From Alkalicaulis satelles (GTDB lineage: Bacteria > Pseudomonadota > Alphaproteobacteria > Caulobacterales > Maricaulaceae), in the NCBI RefSeq assembly GCF_008630495.1, contig NZ_VWOJ01000003.1:246375-310374 (forward strand): a DNA stretch of 64,000 bases, written 5' to 3'. The position numbers were made by a program, and so were the translations under genes. Within the stretch, counting starts at the first letter, position 1. Every line of letters begins with the position of its first letter. The notes below the pieces were generated by a model that saw only the letters and a list, made by a program, of their open reading frames with translations, did no database searches and was not told the origin of the DNA. This document shows, one piece after another, positions 45,745 through 55,913 of the stretch.

Positions 45745-46289
45745 CCAGTCAGCGGATATTCCGCCTCGATCTGATAGGTGTTGGGCCGGCCCGGCTTGCT
45801 GCGCCAGCTGGAATAGAGATGAAAGCGGTCCGCGCGCATGGGCGCCGAGCGGTAGAGATTGAGGCGCTGCTCAAAGCGCTGCACGCGCTGGATATCCACC
45901 CCGCGGCGCAGATAGGCGAGCGTGAGATGAGGCGTATAGACCCGGCGCTCCGGCTCCACGCCGGCCCGGCGCGCCGCCTGCACGCAAGCCTTGGCCAACC
46001 CATTGAGCGCCGGATTGGCCGCCACGCCCAACCAGAGCGAGTCCGGCTCGGCCTTGCCGAAATGGCCCGCACCCTGAAACATCCATTCGAAGGGGGCCTG
46101 GCGGATGCGGCCGAGTTCGGTGTCCAGCTCGCTGATCACGGGCTCTTCCAGCTCCCCGAAAAAGGCAAGCGTGACGTGGAAATTCTCCTGCGGACGCCAG
46201 GCTGCTCCGGGCACGCCCTTCTGCAGCGGCGCAATGCGTCCGGCGACGGAATCATCCACGGGCAGGGCGGCGAACACACGCAAACTCAT
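45741..46289 (-). CDS. thpR: RNA 2',3'-cyclic phosphodiesterase (2H family)
   Basis: A 182-residue member of the 2H phosphoesterase superfamily. Two HxTL motifs define the active site: HVTLAFFGEL near residue 38 and HLTLAYLRR near residue 124. FAALPVDDSVAGRI opens the fold, and a strand with SLWLGV precedes the second motif. The stop overlaps the TetR stop by four bases. The physiological substrate of this class is uncertain. Confidence 0.87.
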   Translation of the reverse strand: MSLRVFAALPVDDSVAGRIAPLQKGVPGAAWRPQENFHVTLAFFGELEEPVISELDTELGRIRQAPFEWMFQGAGHFGKAEPDSLWLGVAANPALNGLAKACVQAARRAGVEPERRVYTPHLTLAYLRRGVDIQRVQRFEQRLNLYRSAPMRADRFHLYSSWRSKPGRPNTYQIEAEYPLTG

Positions 46290-46496
46290 GACCCCACAAT
46301 GCCCCCGCGCCGCCCCCGCGCGTCAAGCGCACGCTTTTGGACGCACAGGTGCGCACCATTGCCGGTTTTGCTTGAACCGCAGACGCGCAATCCTCATATA
46401 TGACAGCGAAATCCGGACCGGTCGCACCGTCCGGGCGAGATAATGCCCGCCTTCTGCATCCGCCGGGGCGGGACTAGACACGTCAGGAAGGAAGTC

Positions 46497-47258
46497 ATGA
46501 ACCAGTTCAATCGCACCGCCTATGGCGCGCGCACGCTCGACACCTCGGTGGATGCGGGCCTGCGCAGCTTCATGCTGGGCGTTTACAACAAGATGGGCCT
46601 GGGCCTTGTGATCTCGGCGGCGCTCGCCTGGATCGTCGGCACGGTGACCCCGGTGACCGCGCTCGTTCTGGGCACGCCGCTGATCTATGTGGTCCAGTTC
46701 GGCCCGATCGCCCTGCTGTTCGGCTCCATGTTCTTCATGCGCAACCCCTCGCCCATGGGCGCGGCGGTGCTCTACTGGTCAGTCGTCACGCTGATCGGCA
46801 TGGGCATGGGCGTGTGGGTGATGATTGCGGCCAACGCCGCCACCGCCACCACGCTGACCGGTGATATCAGCCTGACCTTCGGCACGATTGCGCAGGCCTT
46901 CGTGATCACGGCGGCGTCCTTCTTCGCCCTGTCGATCTACGGCTACACCACCAAGACCAATCTGCAGCCGCTGCGCGCCTTCCTGTTCATGGGCATTATC
47001 GGCGTGCTGCTAATCAGCATCATCAACATCTTCTTCATCGAGAGCTCGGGCCTGCAGTGGATCATCCAGTTCGCCATTCTCGGCCTGATGGCCGGCGTGA
47101 CCGCCTGGCAGACCCAGAACCTGAAGCTCAGCTATGCCGAGATCGCAGGCAATGAGCGTTCGATGGCGGTGATGACCTATTACGGCGCGCTGAACCTCTA
47201 CATCGCGTTCGTCAACATGTTCCAGGTCATCCTGATGCTGCTGGGCAATCGCGACTAG
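46497..47258 (+). CDS. Bax inhibitor-1/YccA-family membrane protein
   Basis: A 253-residue protein with seven membrane helices. The ATG at 46497 has AGGAAGGAAGTC upstream. YNKMGLGLVISAALAW is helix one; YTTKTNLQPLRAFLFMGIIGVL and the last loop with a conserved Asp are family features of the TMBIM group, which form pH-sensitive ion leak channels. A terminator follows. Confidence 0.9.
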   Translation: MNQFNRTAYGARTLDTSVDAGLRSFMLGVYNKMGLGLVISAALAWIVGTVTPVTALVLGTPLIYVVQFGPIALLFGSMFFMRNPSPMGAAVLYWSVVTLIGMGMGVWVMIAANAATATTLTGDISLTFGTIAQAFVITAASFFALSIYGYTTKTNLQPLRAFLFMGIIGVLLISIINIFFIESSGLQWIIQFAILGLMAGVTAWQTQNLKLSYAEIAGNERSMAVMTYYGALNLYIAFVNMFQVILMLLGNRD

Positions 47259-47285
47259 GCGGCCCGCACAAAACCTGACCGGAAG

Positions 47286-47316
47286 AACCCGGCGCCCATG
47301 CGGCGCCGGGTTTTTT
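47286..47316 (+). terminator. Rho-independent terminator after the BI-1 gene
   Basis: An AACCCGGCGCC / GGCGCCGGGTT hairpin with loop CATGC is followed by a T run (47309-47316). The last T is also part of the stop codon of the opposite gene. Confidence 0.9.
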
Positions 47317-48101
47317 CATGGCTCAAGGCCACGCAGGAAGCGCCGGAACAGGGCATGGGCCTCCGCCGCCTCATCAGCGTCATAGCGCATGCGCGGGTCC
47401 CAGGGCTGGTCCTCGGCGTCAAAGGCGTGGGTCGCCTGATCAAACAGGATGGAGGGGCGGATCAGCGCGCCCTTTGAGCGCTGGCGCGTGAACAGGCGCT
47501 CGCAATCGCGGGCGCTGGCGATCAGATCGCGCCCGGCCAGCAGGGGCTGGACCGGGAACGCCGCGCCGACAGGGTCGCGCCGGGCGCGGATGATCGCGCC
47601 GCAATAGGGATAGACCACAAACGCGCCGCGCACGCCCTCGAACGCGCCCTCGCCCCGCTCGCCGGCCTCGGCGCTGGCCATGGCGTCGAGCACCGTCCAG
47701 CCACCATGGCTCCAGCCCGCCAGGGCCAGCGCGCTGGCGTCAATGCGCGCATCGGCCCTGAGAAGGTCGAGCGCGGCGAACACGTCATCGGCGCGCGCCT
47801 GGCCGCGCATGCGCAGGCCGGTGCACACCAGCAGACGCGAGCCGGTCCGCCCGATTCCCCGCGCGGCGTGGGAGTCCACGATCAGCGCCGCCCAGCCTTG
47901 CGCATTGGCGGCGCGCGCATAATCGTCCTGCACATCGCGCACCCCGCCGCAGCCTGACAGCAGCACCACCGCCGGAACCGGCCCCTCCACGCCCTCGGGC
48001 AGATGCAGGCTGGCGTGACCGGCGAAGTCAGGCGCAGAGGCTGCGCTGGCGCAGGCGCCGGCGCTGAGCAGGGCAATGAAGGCCAGGCCCGCCCGGATCA
48101 T
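47316..48101 (-). CDS. Exported dienelactone-hydrolase-like alpha/beta hydrolase
   Basis: A 261-residue protein with a signal sequence ([20 protein letters not shown]; Cys17 could be a lipobox). [12 protein letters not shown] is the oxyanion area, [16 protein letters not shown] the nucleophile elbow (Ser), and a Cys-containing [10 protein letters not shown] and late QATHAF supply the His. It is downstream of purH on the same strand with only two bases between, so it may be co-transcribed. The substrate is unknown. Confidence 0.8.
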   Translation of the reverse strand: MIRAGLAFIALLSAGACASAASAPDFAGHASLHLPEGVEGPVPAVVLLSGCGGVRDVQDDYARAANAQGWAALIVDSHAARGIGRTGSRLLVCTGLRMRGQARADDVFAALDLLRADARIDASALALAGWSHGGWTVLDAMASAEAGERGEGAFEGVRGAFVVYPYCGAIIRARRDPVGAAFPVQPLLAGRDLIASARDCERLFTRQRSKGALIRPSILFDQATHAFDAEDQPWDPRMRYDADEAAEAHALFRRFLRGLEP

Positions 48102-48103
48102 GA

Positions 48104-49699
48104 TCAGTGCCGGAAATGGCGCATGCCGGTGAACACCATGGCCAGGCCCGCCTCGTCGGCCGCCGCGATCACCTCGGCGTCGCGCACCGAGCCGCCCGGC
48201 TGGATGATGCAGCGCGCACCGGCCGCAGCCGCTTCCAACACCCCGTCGGGGAAGGGGAAGAAGGCGTCAGACGCACAGGCCGAGCCCTTGGTGCGCGGTT
48301 CGTCCCAGCCGTTTTCCTTGGCCGCATCCTCGGCCTTGCGCACCGCCAGGCGCACCGCTTCGACCCGGCTGGTCTGGCCCATGCCGATCCCCGCCGAGCG
48401 CTGATCGCGGGCGAACACAATGGCGTTGGATTTGACATGCTTGACCAGGCGCCAGGCGAACAGGAGATCGGCCATCTCGTCCTCGTCGGGCGCGCGCTGG
48501 GTGACCACTTTGAGCTGGGAGGCGCTGACGCGTCCGGTATCGCGCGCCTGCACCAGCAGGCCGCCCGCCACCGATTTCAGCATCCAGCCCGCGGCGTCGG
48601 GATCGGCCAGCGCGCCGGTCAGCAGCACGCGCACATTCTTCTTGCCCGACAGGATGTCGAGCGCTGCGTCCTCGGCGTCCGGCGCGATCACCACCTCGGT
48701 GAAATTGCGGCTGATGGCGTCGGCTGTGGCCGCATCCAGAGAACGGTTGAACGCAGCAATCCCGCCAAAGGCCGAGACCGGATCGGCGGCGAAGGCGCGC
48801 TCATAGGCGCTGGCCGGATTATCCGCCTGCGCCGCGCCGCACGGATTGGCGTGCTTGATGATCACCGCCGCTGCGCTGTCCCCGGGGTCAAACTCGCTGA
48901 CCAGCTCGAAGGCCGCATCGGCGTCGGCGATATTATTGTAGGACAGCTCCTTGCCCTGCACCTGACGCGCGGAGGCCACGCCCGGACGCGCTTCGGGAGC
49001 GGCATAGAGCGTGGCGTCCTGGTGAGGGTTCTCGCCATAGCGCAATTTCTGAAGGCGCGGCCCGCCCAGCGTGAACCAGCTGCGCGCGGGCTTGTCGATC
49101 TCCGCTTCCATGCGGCAGGCGATGGCGCTGTCATAGGCCGCGGTGCGCGCAAACGCCTTGGCGGCCAGATGCCGGCGAAGGCTGAGCGGCGCCGCGCCCT
49201 CATGGCGGGCCATGGCCTCGAGCACCTTGTCGAGATCGCGCATGTCCACGCATACCGCCACATGGCGATGGTTCTTGGCCGCCGCCCGGATCATGGCCGG
49301 CCCGCCCACATCGATCTTCTCGATGCAGGCCTCGATCCCGGCGCCCGAGCGCGCGGTCTCCTCGAACGGATAGAGATTGACCACCAGAAGATCGATGCCG
49401 GGAATCGCGTGGGCCTCCATGGCCGCCAGATCGTCTTCGCGCTCGCGCCGGGCCAGCAGCCCGCCATGCACGCGCGGATGAAGCGTCTTCACCCGCCCGT
49501 CCATCATTTCAGGATAGCCGGTGACCTCGGACACATCGCGCGCCTCCAGTCCGGCGTCGCGCAGGGCCTGCAGCGTGCCGCCCGTTGAGATCAGCTCCAC
49601 GCCCGCCTGGGCCAGGGTTCCGGCGCGCTCAGCCAGACCGGACTTGTCGGATACCGAGATCAATGCGCGCTTGATCACCACCAGGTCTGTGTCAGACAT
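48104..49699 (-). CDS. purH: Bifunctional AICAR transformylase/IMP cyclohydrolase
   Basis: Last two steps of IMP synthesis. The 531-residue protein has the N-terminal MGS-like cyclohydrolase ([44 protein letters not shown]) and the C-terminal formyl-transferase with [29 protein letters not shown] and [11 protein letters not shown]. Both catalytic regions are intact. It lies downstream of a heparinase-like gene, as in several alphaproteobacteria. Confidence 0.96.
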   Translation of the reverse strand: MSDTDLVVIKRALISVSDKSGLAERAGTLAQAGVELISTGGTLQALRDAGLEARDVSEVTGYPEMMDGRVKTLHPRVHGGLLARREREDDLAAMEAHAIPGIDLLVVNLYPFEETARSGAGIEACIEKIDVGGPAMIRAAAKNHRHVAVCVDMRDLDKVLEAMARHEGAAPLSLRRHLAAKAFARTAAYDSAIACRMEAEIDKPARSWFTLGGPRLQKLRYGENPHQDATLYAAPEARPGVASARQVQGKELSYNNIADADAAFELVSEFDPGDSAAAVIIKHANPCGAAQADNPASAYERAFAADPVSAFGGIAAFNRSLDAATADAISRNFTEVVIAPDAEDAALDILSGKKNVRVLLTGALADPDAAGWMLKSVAGGLLVQARDTGRVSASQLKVVTQRAPDEDEMADLLFAWRLVKHVKSNAIVFARDQRSAGIGMGQTSRVEAVRLAVRKAEDAAKENGWDEPRTKGSACASDAFFPFPDGVLEAAAAGARCIIQPGGSVRDAEVIAAADEAGLAMVFTGMRHFRH

Positions 49700-49726
49700 C
49701 TCATTGCTCCTGAAGGAAAAACTCTA

Positions 49727-51475
49727 TCAAGCGGCGCCCACGCGGCCCAGCCGCTGAAACGCCCAGCGCACCCGGTTGGGCGGGCGCTCCCCGCCTCCGA
49801 ACGGTTCAGCCTCGCCTGACACCACAAGCTGGGTCGAGCGCCGCGGCGGCGCCCCCGCCGCCAGATACACCGACCGGTCCAGCCTAACAGGTCCGCCATC
49901 GGTGCGGAATCGCCAGCCATCGCCGGACGGCAAGACCAATAGAGCACTCATGGAATCGCGCGACAGCGAGGCGCGCACGTCCGGATGCAGATGAAAGCGG
50001 ATGGCGAAGCGCAAGCGCGCTTCGGGATTGTCGGGCGGACCGTCTTCCACCGGCCGGAACAGGCCGTCCTCGCCGCGCATGTCGGCCCCGTCCATGGCCA
50101 GGAAGATACGCCGGCGCAGGCTCATGCCGAAGGCCTTGCGATAGCCGTCATGGCTGGCCTCCAGCCAGACGCCCAGCTCTTCCTCATTGCGCCGCACCTT
50201 CACCGGGTCTGGTCCGTGGGCGATGCGCGGCCCCGTCAGATCACGCCGCCAGCCCGGCCCCAGCAGCCGCGCCGAGGAGGTTTCCTCCAGCGTCAGGGCC
50301 GAATGGGCCGCCGTGGCGCGCACCGCCTCGCGCCAGCGCACGCCATGATCGGGCGACCAGCCGCAACTGACCACGATGCGCGCACCGGAGGCGGCGAATT
50401 CGAACGCCAGCGCGCTGGCGTGCGTGTCCGCGCCATGCAGGCCTGGCGGCGGTCCGGCCGCATCCATAATCACCACGCTGCCCGCCGCCTCGGCGCGGTG
50501 ATAACCGGCATGAGGCGCCACATTGAACACCTTGCCCGCCGGCGCCTTGCCGCCGCCGGCATGCGCCAGGGCGGCGTCCATGGCGCGCCCGTCGCCCTCT
50601 CCGCCGCCGTGAAACCCGGCCAGCGCGCCGCCGGGCAAACGGCTGAAGCGCACAAATCCGCTCAACCGGTCGATGGACCGGCGCACTTCGCCAGGCAGCG
50701 GCGCCGCGCCTGCCGCCGCCGCCGCGTCCAGCTCGCACAGGGCGATCAGGATATCGGCTGCAGCCTCGGGATTGCGGCTGGCATGGCCGCCATCGGGCAG
50801 GATCTGGGCTTTCAGCGCCGCCTCCAGCGCCGCCCCCGCCCGCGTCTGCAAACGTCCGGGCAGTCCCAGGCACATCGCGGCCAGCGACAGGCTGAGCGCA
50901 GCATCCAGCCGGGTGCGGTCTGCCGGCGTCACCGGCAAGACGCGCGCCAGACGGCGGCATTGGCGCGCCAGCGATTTCAGCCGCCCCGGCGCCTCCTCAC
51001 CCGTCAGCAGGGCGGCGCCCGCCAGCGTCCAGGCGCGCACCCGCGCCGCCAGCACGCCCGGCGCCCAGCTGACAAAATTCCAGGCGCCGAAGCGGGCGAT
51101 CCAGTCATCGGTGAGCGTGCGCGCCGCCGCGCGCGCCTCCTGATCATCCACGGCCAGGAGATCGGGCAGCCAGGCAAAGCCGTGCAGCGCCTCGGCGAAG
51201 CGGCGTGACGGCGCAGGCAGATCCCACGGGCTGTCGCCCGCCTCCACCTGCAAGGTCTCGCCCGCCAGCACAAAGCGCCCGGCCAGCATGGCCGCGCCAT
51301 GCGCCTTGTCGCCCCGGGCCAGCGCGCGCGGGGTCACCGCCAGCGCCTGCGGCGCGCGTCCGCCCAGCGCCAGCGCCCTGTAAGGCGCGAACGCGTTGGC
51401 GAAATCAGACGCCTCCTGGTGGACCCGGCGGCCCAGGGCGGCGGCGATATCTGCCGGTGTCACCTGACGCCCCAT
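49727..51475 (-). CDS. Heparinase II/III-family protein
   Basis: A 582-residue protein with the two-part plan of heparinase II/III: an N-terminal alpha/alpha toroid (to about 320) and a C-terminal beta sandwich. Blocks are WNFVSWAPGVLAARVRAW, ILPDGGHASRNPEAAADILIALCEL, FHGGGEGDG and HASALAFEFAASGARIVVSCG. Such lyases cut uronic-acid polysaccharides; the target here is unknown and may be the organism's own envelope glycan, since this gene lies in a housekeeping row between rpe and purH. No signal peptide is seen. Confidence 0.82.
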   Translation of the reverse strand: MGRQVTPADIAAALGRRVHQEASDFANAFAPYRALALGGRAPQALAVTPRALARGDKAHGAAMLAGRFVLAGETLQVEAGDSPWDLPAPSRRFAEALHGFAWLPDLLAVDDQEARAAARTLTDDWIARFGAWNFVSWAPGVLAARVRAWTLAGAALLTGEEAPGRLKSLARQCRRLARVLPVTPADRTRLDAALSLSLAAMCLGLPGRLQTRAGAALEAALKAQILPDGGHASRNPEAAADILIALCELDAAAAAGAAPLPGEVRRSIDRLSGFVRFSRLPGGALAGFHGGGEGDGRAMDAALAHAGGGKAPAGKVFNVAPHAGYHRAEAAGSVVIMDAAGPPPGLHGADTHASALAFEFAASGARIVVSCGWSPDHGVRWREAVRATAAHSALTLEETSSARLLGPGWRRDLTGPRIAHGPDPVKVRRNEEELGVWLEASHDGYRKAFGMSLRRRIFLAMDGADMRGEDGLFRPVEDGPPDNPEARLRFAIRFHLHPDVRASLSRDSMSALLVLPSGDGWRFRTDGGPVRLDRSVYLAAGAPPRRSTQLVVSGEAEPFGGGERPPNRVRWAFQRLGRVGAA

Positions 51476-51489
51476 CCCCCGCCCGTCCG

Positions 51490-52152
51490 CTACTGGCCGC
51501 GCAAGGCGGCGATATTGGCGCGATACTGCTCCGGCCCGCCCTTGAACACGGCCGAACCGGCCACCAGCGCATGAGCGCCGGCATCCACGCAGGCGCGCGC
51601 CGTGACCGGGTTCACCCCGCCATCCACCTCGATCAGGGTGGACAGCCCGCGCGCATCGATCATCTGGCGCAGCGCGCCGATCTTTCTGAGCTGGCTGTCG
51701 ATAAAGCTCTGCCCGCCAAAGCCGGGATTGACGCTCATCACCAGCACCAGATCGAGCTCGTCGAGCACATAGTCCAGAACCGTTTCCGGGGTGGAGGGAT
51801 TAAGCGCCGCACCGGCCTTCTTGCCCAGCGCGCGGATCGCCTGGACCGTGCGGTGGAAATGGGGGCCGGCTTCCGGATGGGCGGTGATCATGTCCGCGCC
51901 CGCCTCCGCATAGGCGGCCAGAAAGGCGTCCACCGGGCTGATCATCAGATGCACGTCAAACGGCTTGTCCGACCAGGAGCGGATGGCGCTGATCACGCCC
52001 GGCCCGATGGTCAGATTGGGCACGTAGTGACCGTCCATCACATCGACATGAATCCAGTCCGCGCCCGCCGCGTCGATGGCGCGCACTTCCTCGCCCAGCC
52101 GGGCGAAGTCTGCAGACAGGATAGATGGCGAGATCAGGGGGGCGCTGGCCAT
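51490..52152 (-). CDS. rpe: Ribulose-phosphate 3-epimerase
   Basis: Pentose-phosphate enzyme of 220 residues counted from the ATG at 52150-52152. [55 protein letters not shown] and EVDGGVNP give the barrel's metal ligands and two catalytic Asp residues. An upstream in-frame extension would overlap the next gene and is rejected. Confidence 0.95.
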   Translation of the reverse strand: MASAPLISPSILSADFARLGEEVRAIDAAGADWIHVDVMDGHYVPNLTIGPGVISAIRSWSDKPFDVHLMISPVDAFLAAYAEAGADMITAHPEAGPHFHRTVQAIRALGKKAGAALNPSTPETVLDYVLDELDLVLVMSVNPGFGGQSFIDSQLRKIGALRQMIDARGLSTLIEVDGGVNPVTARACVDAGAHALVAGSAVFKGGPEQYRANIAALRGQ

Positions 52153-52195
52153 GCCTCTGCGATACCAGCGCATACAGGACGGGGCAAGCGCGCGC

Positions 52196-53539
52196 TCAGG
52201 GCGCGCGCACGATCCGGGCGATGAAGAAGCCGTCCAGCCCGCCCTCGCCGGGCCACATGTCCGGCCGGGTGCGCACCCAGCCTTCATCGGCAATCGCCCC
52301 GCCAAGGCCGGGTAATTCCTCCGCGCGCACCCGGTCCAACGCAGCGCCGGGCGTGCGTTCCAGGAAGGCCGTGATCTGCGCCTCGCCCTCCTCGGGCTCC
52401 AGCGAACAGGTGCAGTAGATCAGCCGCCCGCCGGGTTTGAGCCTGTCAAAGGCCGCATCGAGCAGGCGCGACTGGATGGCGGCGAGCGCTTCAATATCGC
52501 TCTCGCTTTTGGCCCAGGCCGCATCGGGGCGCCGGCGCAGCGTGCCGGTGGCGGTGCACGGCGCATCCAGCAGAACAGCGTCCAGCGGCGCTTCGGGGCG
52601 CCATTCGGCGGCGTCAGCCTCGACCAGGCGGGCGGCCAGCCCGGTGCGGGCGAGATTGACCTCCACCCGGCGCAGGCGGCGCGCGCTGAGCTCCACAGCC
52701 GTGACATCCGCGCCTGTGGCGGCCAGTTGCAACGTCTTGCCCCCCGGCGCAGCGCACAGATCGGCGACCAACTCACCCGGCCTGGCGTCCAGCAGGCGCG
52801 CAGGCAGCGCCGCGGCCGCGTCCTGAACCCACCAGCGCCCGGCCTCGAAGCCGGGCAGCTCTTCCACCAGGCCGATGCCTTCACGGCGCACGGTTCCGGT
52901 GGGCAGGACCGCGCCGCCAATCGCAGCCGCCAGCGCGGCAGCATCCTCGCCGGGCCTGGGCGTGAGATCGAGCGGCGGCGCGACAGATGAGGCTTTCGCC
53001 ATGGCGCGGGCGGCGCCCTCGCCATAACTGCGGCGCCAGCGCGCGGCCAGCCAGGCGGGCAGATCGTCCAGCGGATCAGCCTGCTCGAACAGCGGCCCGC
53101 CGCGCCCTTTGAGGCGGCGCAGCACGGCGTTGGCGAGACGGCGGAAGCCTGCGCTCTCCGGGCTGGCGCCCATCAGCTCGACCCAGGCGTCCACGGCGGC
53201 ATGGGGCGGGGTGGAGAGAATCAGCAGCTCCGCCGCGCCGCAGCGCAGCGCCAGACGCGCGCGCAGGGCCGTCTCCGGCAAAGGCCGGTCGAGCACGGCC
53301 GACAGGGCCGCGTCCAGCGCGCCCGGGCGGCGGATGACGGCGGCGGCCAGCGCCCGTGCAAAGGCGCGGTCGCGCGCTTCCATGCCCGCCCATTCAGGCC
53401 GGCCGGCCAGGCCGGCGTCCAGCGGCGTGCCGCTCTCGAACACGCCGCGCACGGCGGCCAGCGCCGCGGCGCGCGCGATCAGGTGGGAGGGCAGGTCTGG
53501 GGCGGGCCGGGACGGGCGGCGGGGCTTGGAAGCGGACAT
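52196..53539 (-). CDS. rsmB: 16S rRNA cytosine-967 methyltransferase
   Basis: A 447-residue rRNA m5C methyltransferase starting at the ATG at 53537-53539. The N-terminus resembles NusB (about 20-150, [20 protein letters not shown]). The methyltransferase half has [38 protein letters not shown] (first Cys) and [14 protein letters not shown] (catalytic Cys). It lies between dnaA and rpe on the same strand. Confidence 0.92.
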   Translation of the reverse strand: MSASKPRRPSRPAPDLPSHLIARAAALAAVRGVFESGTPLDAGLAGRPEWAGMEARDRAFARALAAAVIRRPGALDAALSAVLDRPLPETALRARLALRCGAAELLILSTPPHAAVDAWVELMGASPESAGFRRLANAVLRRLKGRGGPLFEQADPLDDLPAWLAARWRRSYGEGAARAMAKASSVAPPLDLTPRPGEDAAALAAAIGGAVLPTGTVRREGIGLVEELPGFEAGRWWVQDAAAALPARLLDARPGELVADLCAAPGGKTLQLAATGADVTAVELSARRLRRVEVNLARTGLAARLVEADAAEWRPEAPLDAVLLDAPCTATGTLRRRPDAAWAKSESDIEALAAIQSRLLDAAFDRLKPGGRLIYCTCSLEPEEGEAQITAFLERTPGAALDRVRAEELPGLGGAIADEGWVRTRPDMWPGEGGLDGFFIARIVRAP

Positions 53540-53590
53540 GAGCCCGCCCCTAGCATGCACGCGCGCCGCCTGCGAGGCCCTGAGCCAGCA

Positions 53591-54997
53591 TCAGCCGCGC
53601 AGGCGCCGGCGGATCGCTTCCACATCCTCGGCCAGCGCCGCATCCCGGGACAAAGCCTCGGTGATCTTGCTGACCGCATGGATCACGGTGGAATGATCAC
53701 GCCCGCCAAAGCGCCGCCCGATATCAGGCAGGGAGCGCGTGGTCATGGTCTTGGCCAGATACATGGCGATATGGCGCGGACGCACCAGCGTCTTGGTCCG
53801 GCTCTTGGAGACCAGATCCTCGGTGGTGACCGAGAAATGGGCCGCCGCCGCTTTCTGGATGTCATCCACGGTGATGCGCTTTTCAGCCTTCACCGGCAGC
53901 TCGCCCAGCGCCTCCTCCACCGTCTCCAGCGTGACGGCGCGGTTCATATAGGCGGTGCGCACGATGATATTATTGAGCACGCCCTCCAGCTCGCGCGCCG
54001 AGCTGGTCACGCGCGCCGCCAGGAAATCGCGCACGGTCTCGGGCACTTCCAGATCGGGGCAGTGACGGCGCGCCTGGGCGATCTTGCAGTCGAGGATTTT
54101 GCGGCGCAGGTCCAGATCCGGCCCGTTCATGGGGCAGGCGAAACCGCCCGCCAGAATGTCGCGCAGGCGCGGGTCGGCGGCGCCCAGCTCGCCCGGCGCG
54201 CAATGAGAGGCCAGGACCACTTGCTTGTCCGCGGCCATCAGCGCGGCCAGCGTCTGGAGAAATTCCAGCTCGGTGGCCTGCTTGCCGGCGATGAAGTGGA
54301 TATCGTCCACCAGCAGCACGTCGCAGTCGCGCACCTGATCCTTGAAGGGCTGCACGTCGCGGGCGCGCAGGGCCGACTGGAAGCCGTTGAGGAACTCCTC
54401 GGCGGTCAGATACAGCGCCTTGCGCCCGGATTCGCCCAGACCCACCGCATGGGCGATGGCGGCCAGGAGATGGGTCTTGCCCACCCCGTAATCGCCGTGG
54501 AAATAGACCGGGTTGAAGGGCGGGGCGCTGGCGTTGGCCACGGCCCGGGCCGCCGTGGCGGCCATCATATTGGCCGAGCCCACCATGAAGGTGTCGAAGG
54601 TGAAGCGCGGCTCGCGGCCCTCGCCGGCGGCGGGCGCCGGGGCTGCGGCCAGCGGCGCGCGCGCCGCGCCGGAGCGCAGGGCGGCCCGGTCCAGCGCGCC
54701 AGAACCGGCATGGGCCGGCTCGGCGGTCTCGCGGCTCATGGTGGCTTCAGTGGTGATGACAATATCGCGCGGACCCGCCTCGACCGACGCCCAGATGGCG
54801 CGCAGGCGGGCGCCGAGATTGTCCTCCGCCCAGGCGCGGCCGAACGCATTCGGGCAGATCACGCAAACCCGGCCTTGCCGGTCTTCCTCCACGCGCAGAC
54901 GGGCGATTTCCGCAGCGTAGAGAATGTCGCCATACTCAGCGCGCAAGCGCGCGCGCACCGTGCGCCACACGTCCAGCACTGAGCCCGACCCGATCAT
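53591..54997 (-). CDS. dnaA: Chromosomal replication initiator DnaA
   Basis: Starts replication at oriC. From the ATG at 54995-54997, with GGAGG five bases upstream, the protein has 468 residues; an ATG at 55048 would add 17 residues but has no such site. The N-terminal domain starts VLDVWRTVRARLRAEYGD. Next is a Pro/Ala linker, then the AAA+ domain with GDYGVGKTHLLAAI, LLVDDIHFIAGKQ and a sensor-2 region, and last the DNA-binding helix-turn-helix with RPRHIAMYLAKTMTTRSLPDIGRRFGGRDHSTVIHA. The usual GGVGLGKTH reads GDYGVGKTH here. It follows rpsT, as in Caulobacter. Confidence 0.95.
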   Translation of the reverse strand: MIGSGSVLDVWRTVRARLRAEYGDILYAAEIARLRVEEDRQGRVCVICPNAFGRAWAEDNLGARLRAIWASVEAGPRDIVITTEATMSRETAEPAHAGSGALDRAALRSGAARAPLAAAPAPAAGEGREPRFTFDTFMVGSANMMAATAARAVANASAPPFNPVYFHGDYGVGKTHLLAAIAHAVGLGESGRKALYLTAEEFLNGFQSALRARDVQPFKDQVRDCDVLLVDDIHFIAGKQATELEFLQTLAALMAADKQVVLASHCAPGELGAADPRLRDILAGGFACPMNGPDLDLRRKILDCKIAQARRHCPDLEVPETVRDFLAARVTSSARELEGVLNNIIVRTAYMNRAVTLETVEEALGELPVKAEKRITVDDIQKAAAAHFSVTTEDLVSKSRTKTLVRPRHIAMYLAKTMTTRSLPDIGRRFGGRDHSTVIHAVSKITEALSRDAALAEDVEAIRRRLRG

Positions 54998-55445
54998 GTC
55001 CGCCTCCGAGGCGCGGACCGCCGCATTCGCCGTCTGAAGAAACCCCATGGCCCCATTGCCCTTGCTCTCTTGCTGCGGAGATCGCCGCAGTCAGTCTTTT
55101 GATTTTGGACGCAATTCCTCCGCCCGGAACCACACCCATCGAGGGCGTCCGGCATCTCTGGTTGGTCCGTATGGTGAGGACTGTCGTCGAGGCGGACAGA
55201 GTACTCAGACCGGTGCGCGAATCAACACCATTAACCTTCTTGAAAGCCGGGTTTGAGGGCTTGACAGATCGATTCACAAGGCAGCTTGGACGCTTGCGCA
55301 CTGAAAAAAATTTTCGCGGCTTTCGCCTCTTGCCACAGGCTTAAAAATCGGCATCGGGCGCGTCGGGCCGGCCTCACGGGTCTGTGAACGGGTTTCCCTT
55401 TCCAGACAGGCCTCCCCGGGTGTGCATTTGCGCCTTTCAAGCACG
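54998..55445 (-). promoter_or_regulatory. dnaA upstream region with GANTC sites
   Basis: About 450 bases with no convincing gene, AT-richer than its surroundings in places (AAAAAAATTTT near 55304). Two GANTC sites, targets of the CcrM methyltransferase, lie at 55219-55223 (GAATC) and 55271-55275 (GATTC); in Caulobacter such a site in the dnaA promoter couples its expression to replication. Two weak DnaA-box-like 9-mers at about 55269 and 55328 differ from TTATCCACA at three places. Confidence 0.5.
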
Positions 55446-55475
55446 AAAAACGCCTGCGGTTCGCACCGCAGGCGT
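55446..55475 (-). terminator. Rho-independent terminator after rpsT
   Basis: Read on the minus strand: an ACGCCTGCGG / CCGCAGGCGT hairpin with a six-base loop, followed by TTTTTC. It is 33 bases after the rpsT stop and would separate rpsT from dnaA. Confidence 0.88.
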
Positions 55476-55507
55476 GACATGGTTTTAGTCCGTGCCGGGA
55501 GTGATTT

Positions 55508-55777
55508 TTACTTAGCCGTCATGGCTTTGACGCGGGCGGTCATGCGCGAGACCTTACGCGAGCCCGTGTTCTTGTGAATGACGCCATTGGAGACCGCTTT
55601 CATGACCTCGGACTCAGCGGTGCGCAGGGCCGTTTTGGCTGCGTCCTGGTCACCGGCGGCCACCGCCAGCTCCAGCTTCTTCACAAATGTGCGCATGCGC
55701 GAGCGGCGCGCCTTGTTGAGCGCCGTGCGGCGCTCAATCTTGCGGACCATTTTCTTTGCCGAGGCCGTATTCGCCAT
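55508..55777 (-). CDS. rpsT: 30S ribosomal protein S20
   Basis: An 89-residue basic protein with the S20 helical plan: [35 protein letters not shown], an acidic middle, then [23 protein letters not shown]. It binds 16S rRNA. Its place just upstream of dnaA is shared with Caulobacter. A terminator follows. Confidence 0.95.
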   Translation of the reverse strand: MANTASAKKMVRKIERRTALNKARRSRMRTFVKKLELAVAAGDQDAAKTALRTAESEVMKAVSNGVIHKNTGSRKVSRMTARVKAMTAK

Positions 55778-55913
55778 GGGGTCGTTCCAAACCTTCTCAG
55801 GAGCGCGTCAGGCGCCAGGGCCAGCGCGCTCAAAAACCGTGAGGCGCGGCGTATAGCCCCGGCGCAGGCAGGCGTCAATCCTTCACTCCGCCCAGACTCA
55901 GCACCACACAGGA

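Noticed and set aside
48107..49588. A 493-codon plus-strand frame opposite purH
   Set aside because: It is an antisense shadow of a well-identified gene, with an amino-acid mix typical of reversed GC-rich codons.
49985..51208. A 407-codon plus-strand frame opposite the heparinase-like gene
   Set aside because: It is composed mostly of Arg, Gln, His and Ala with no hydrophobic core; the minus strand carries the real protein.
53201..54982. A 593-codon plus-strand frame opposite rsmB and dnaA
   Set aside because: Long antisense frames are common in GC-rich DNA. The product is His/Gln/Gly/Arg-rich noise, while both minus-strand genes have clear family motifs.
55269..55337. DnaA boxes in the dnaA upstream region
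   Set aside because: The best two 9-mers differ from TTATCCACA at three positions each, which is expected by chance. No cluster marks this as an origin.
55047..55344. Short plus-strand frames of 69 and 81 codons upstream of dnaA
   Set aside because: They overlap each other, have no ribosome binding sites and no recognisable pattern. The region is better read as control DNA.
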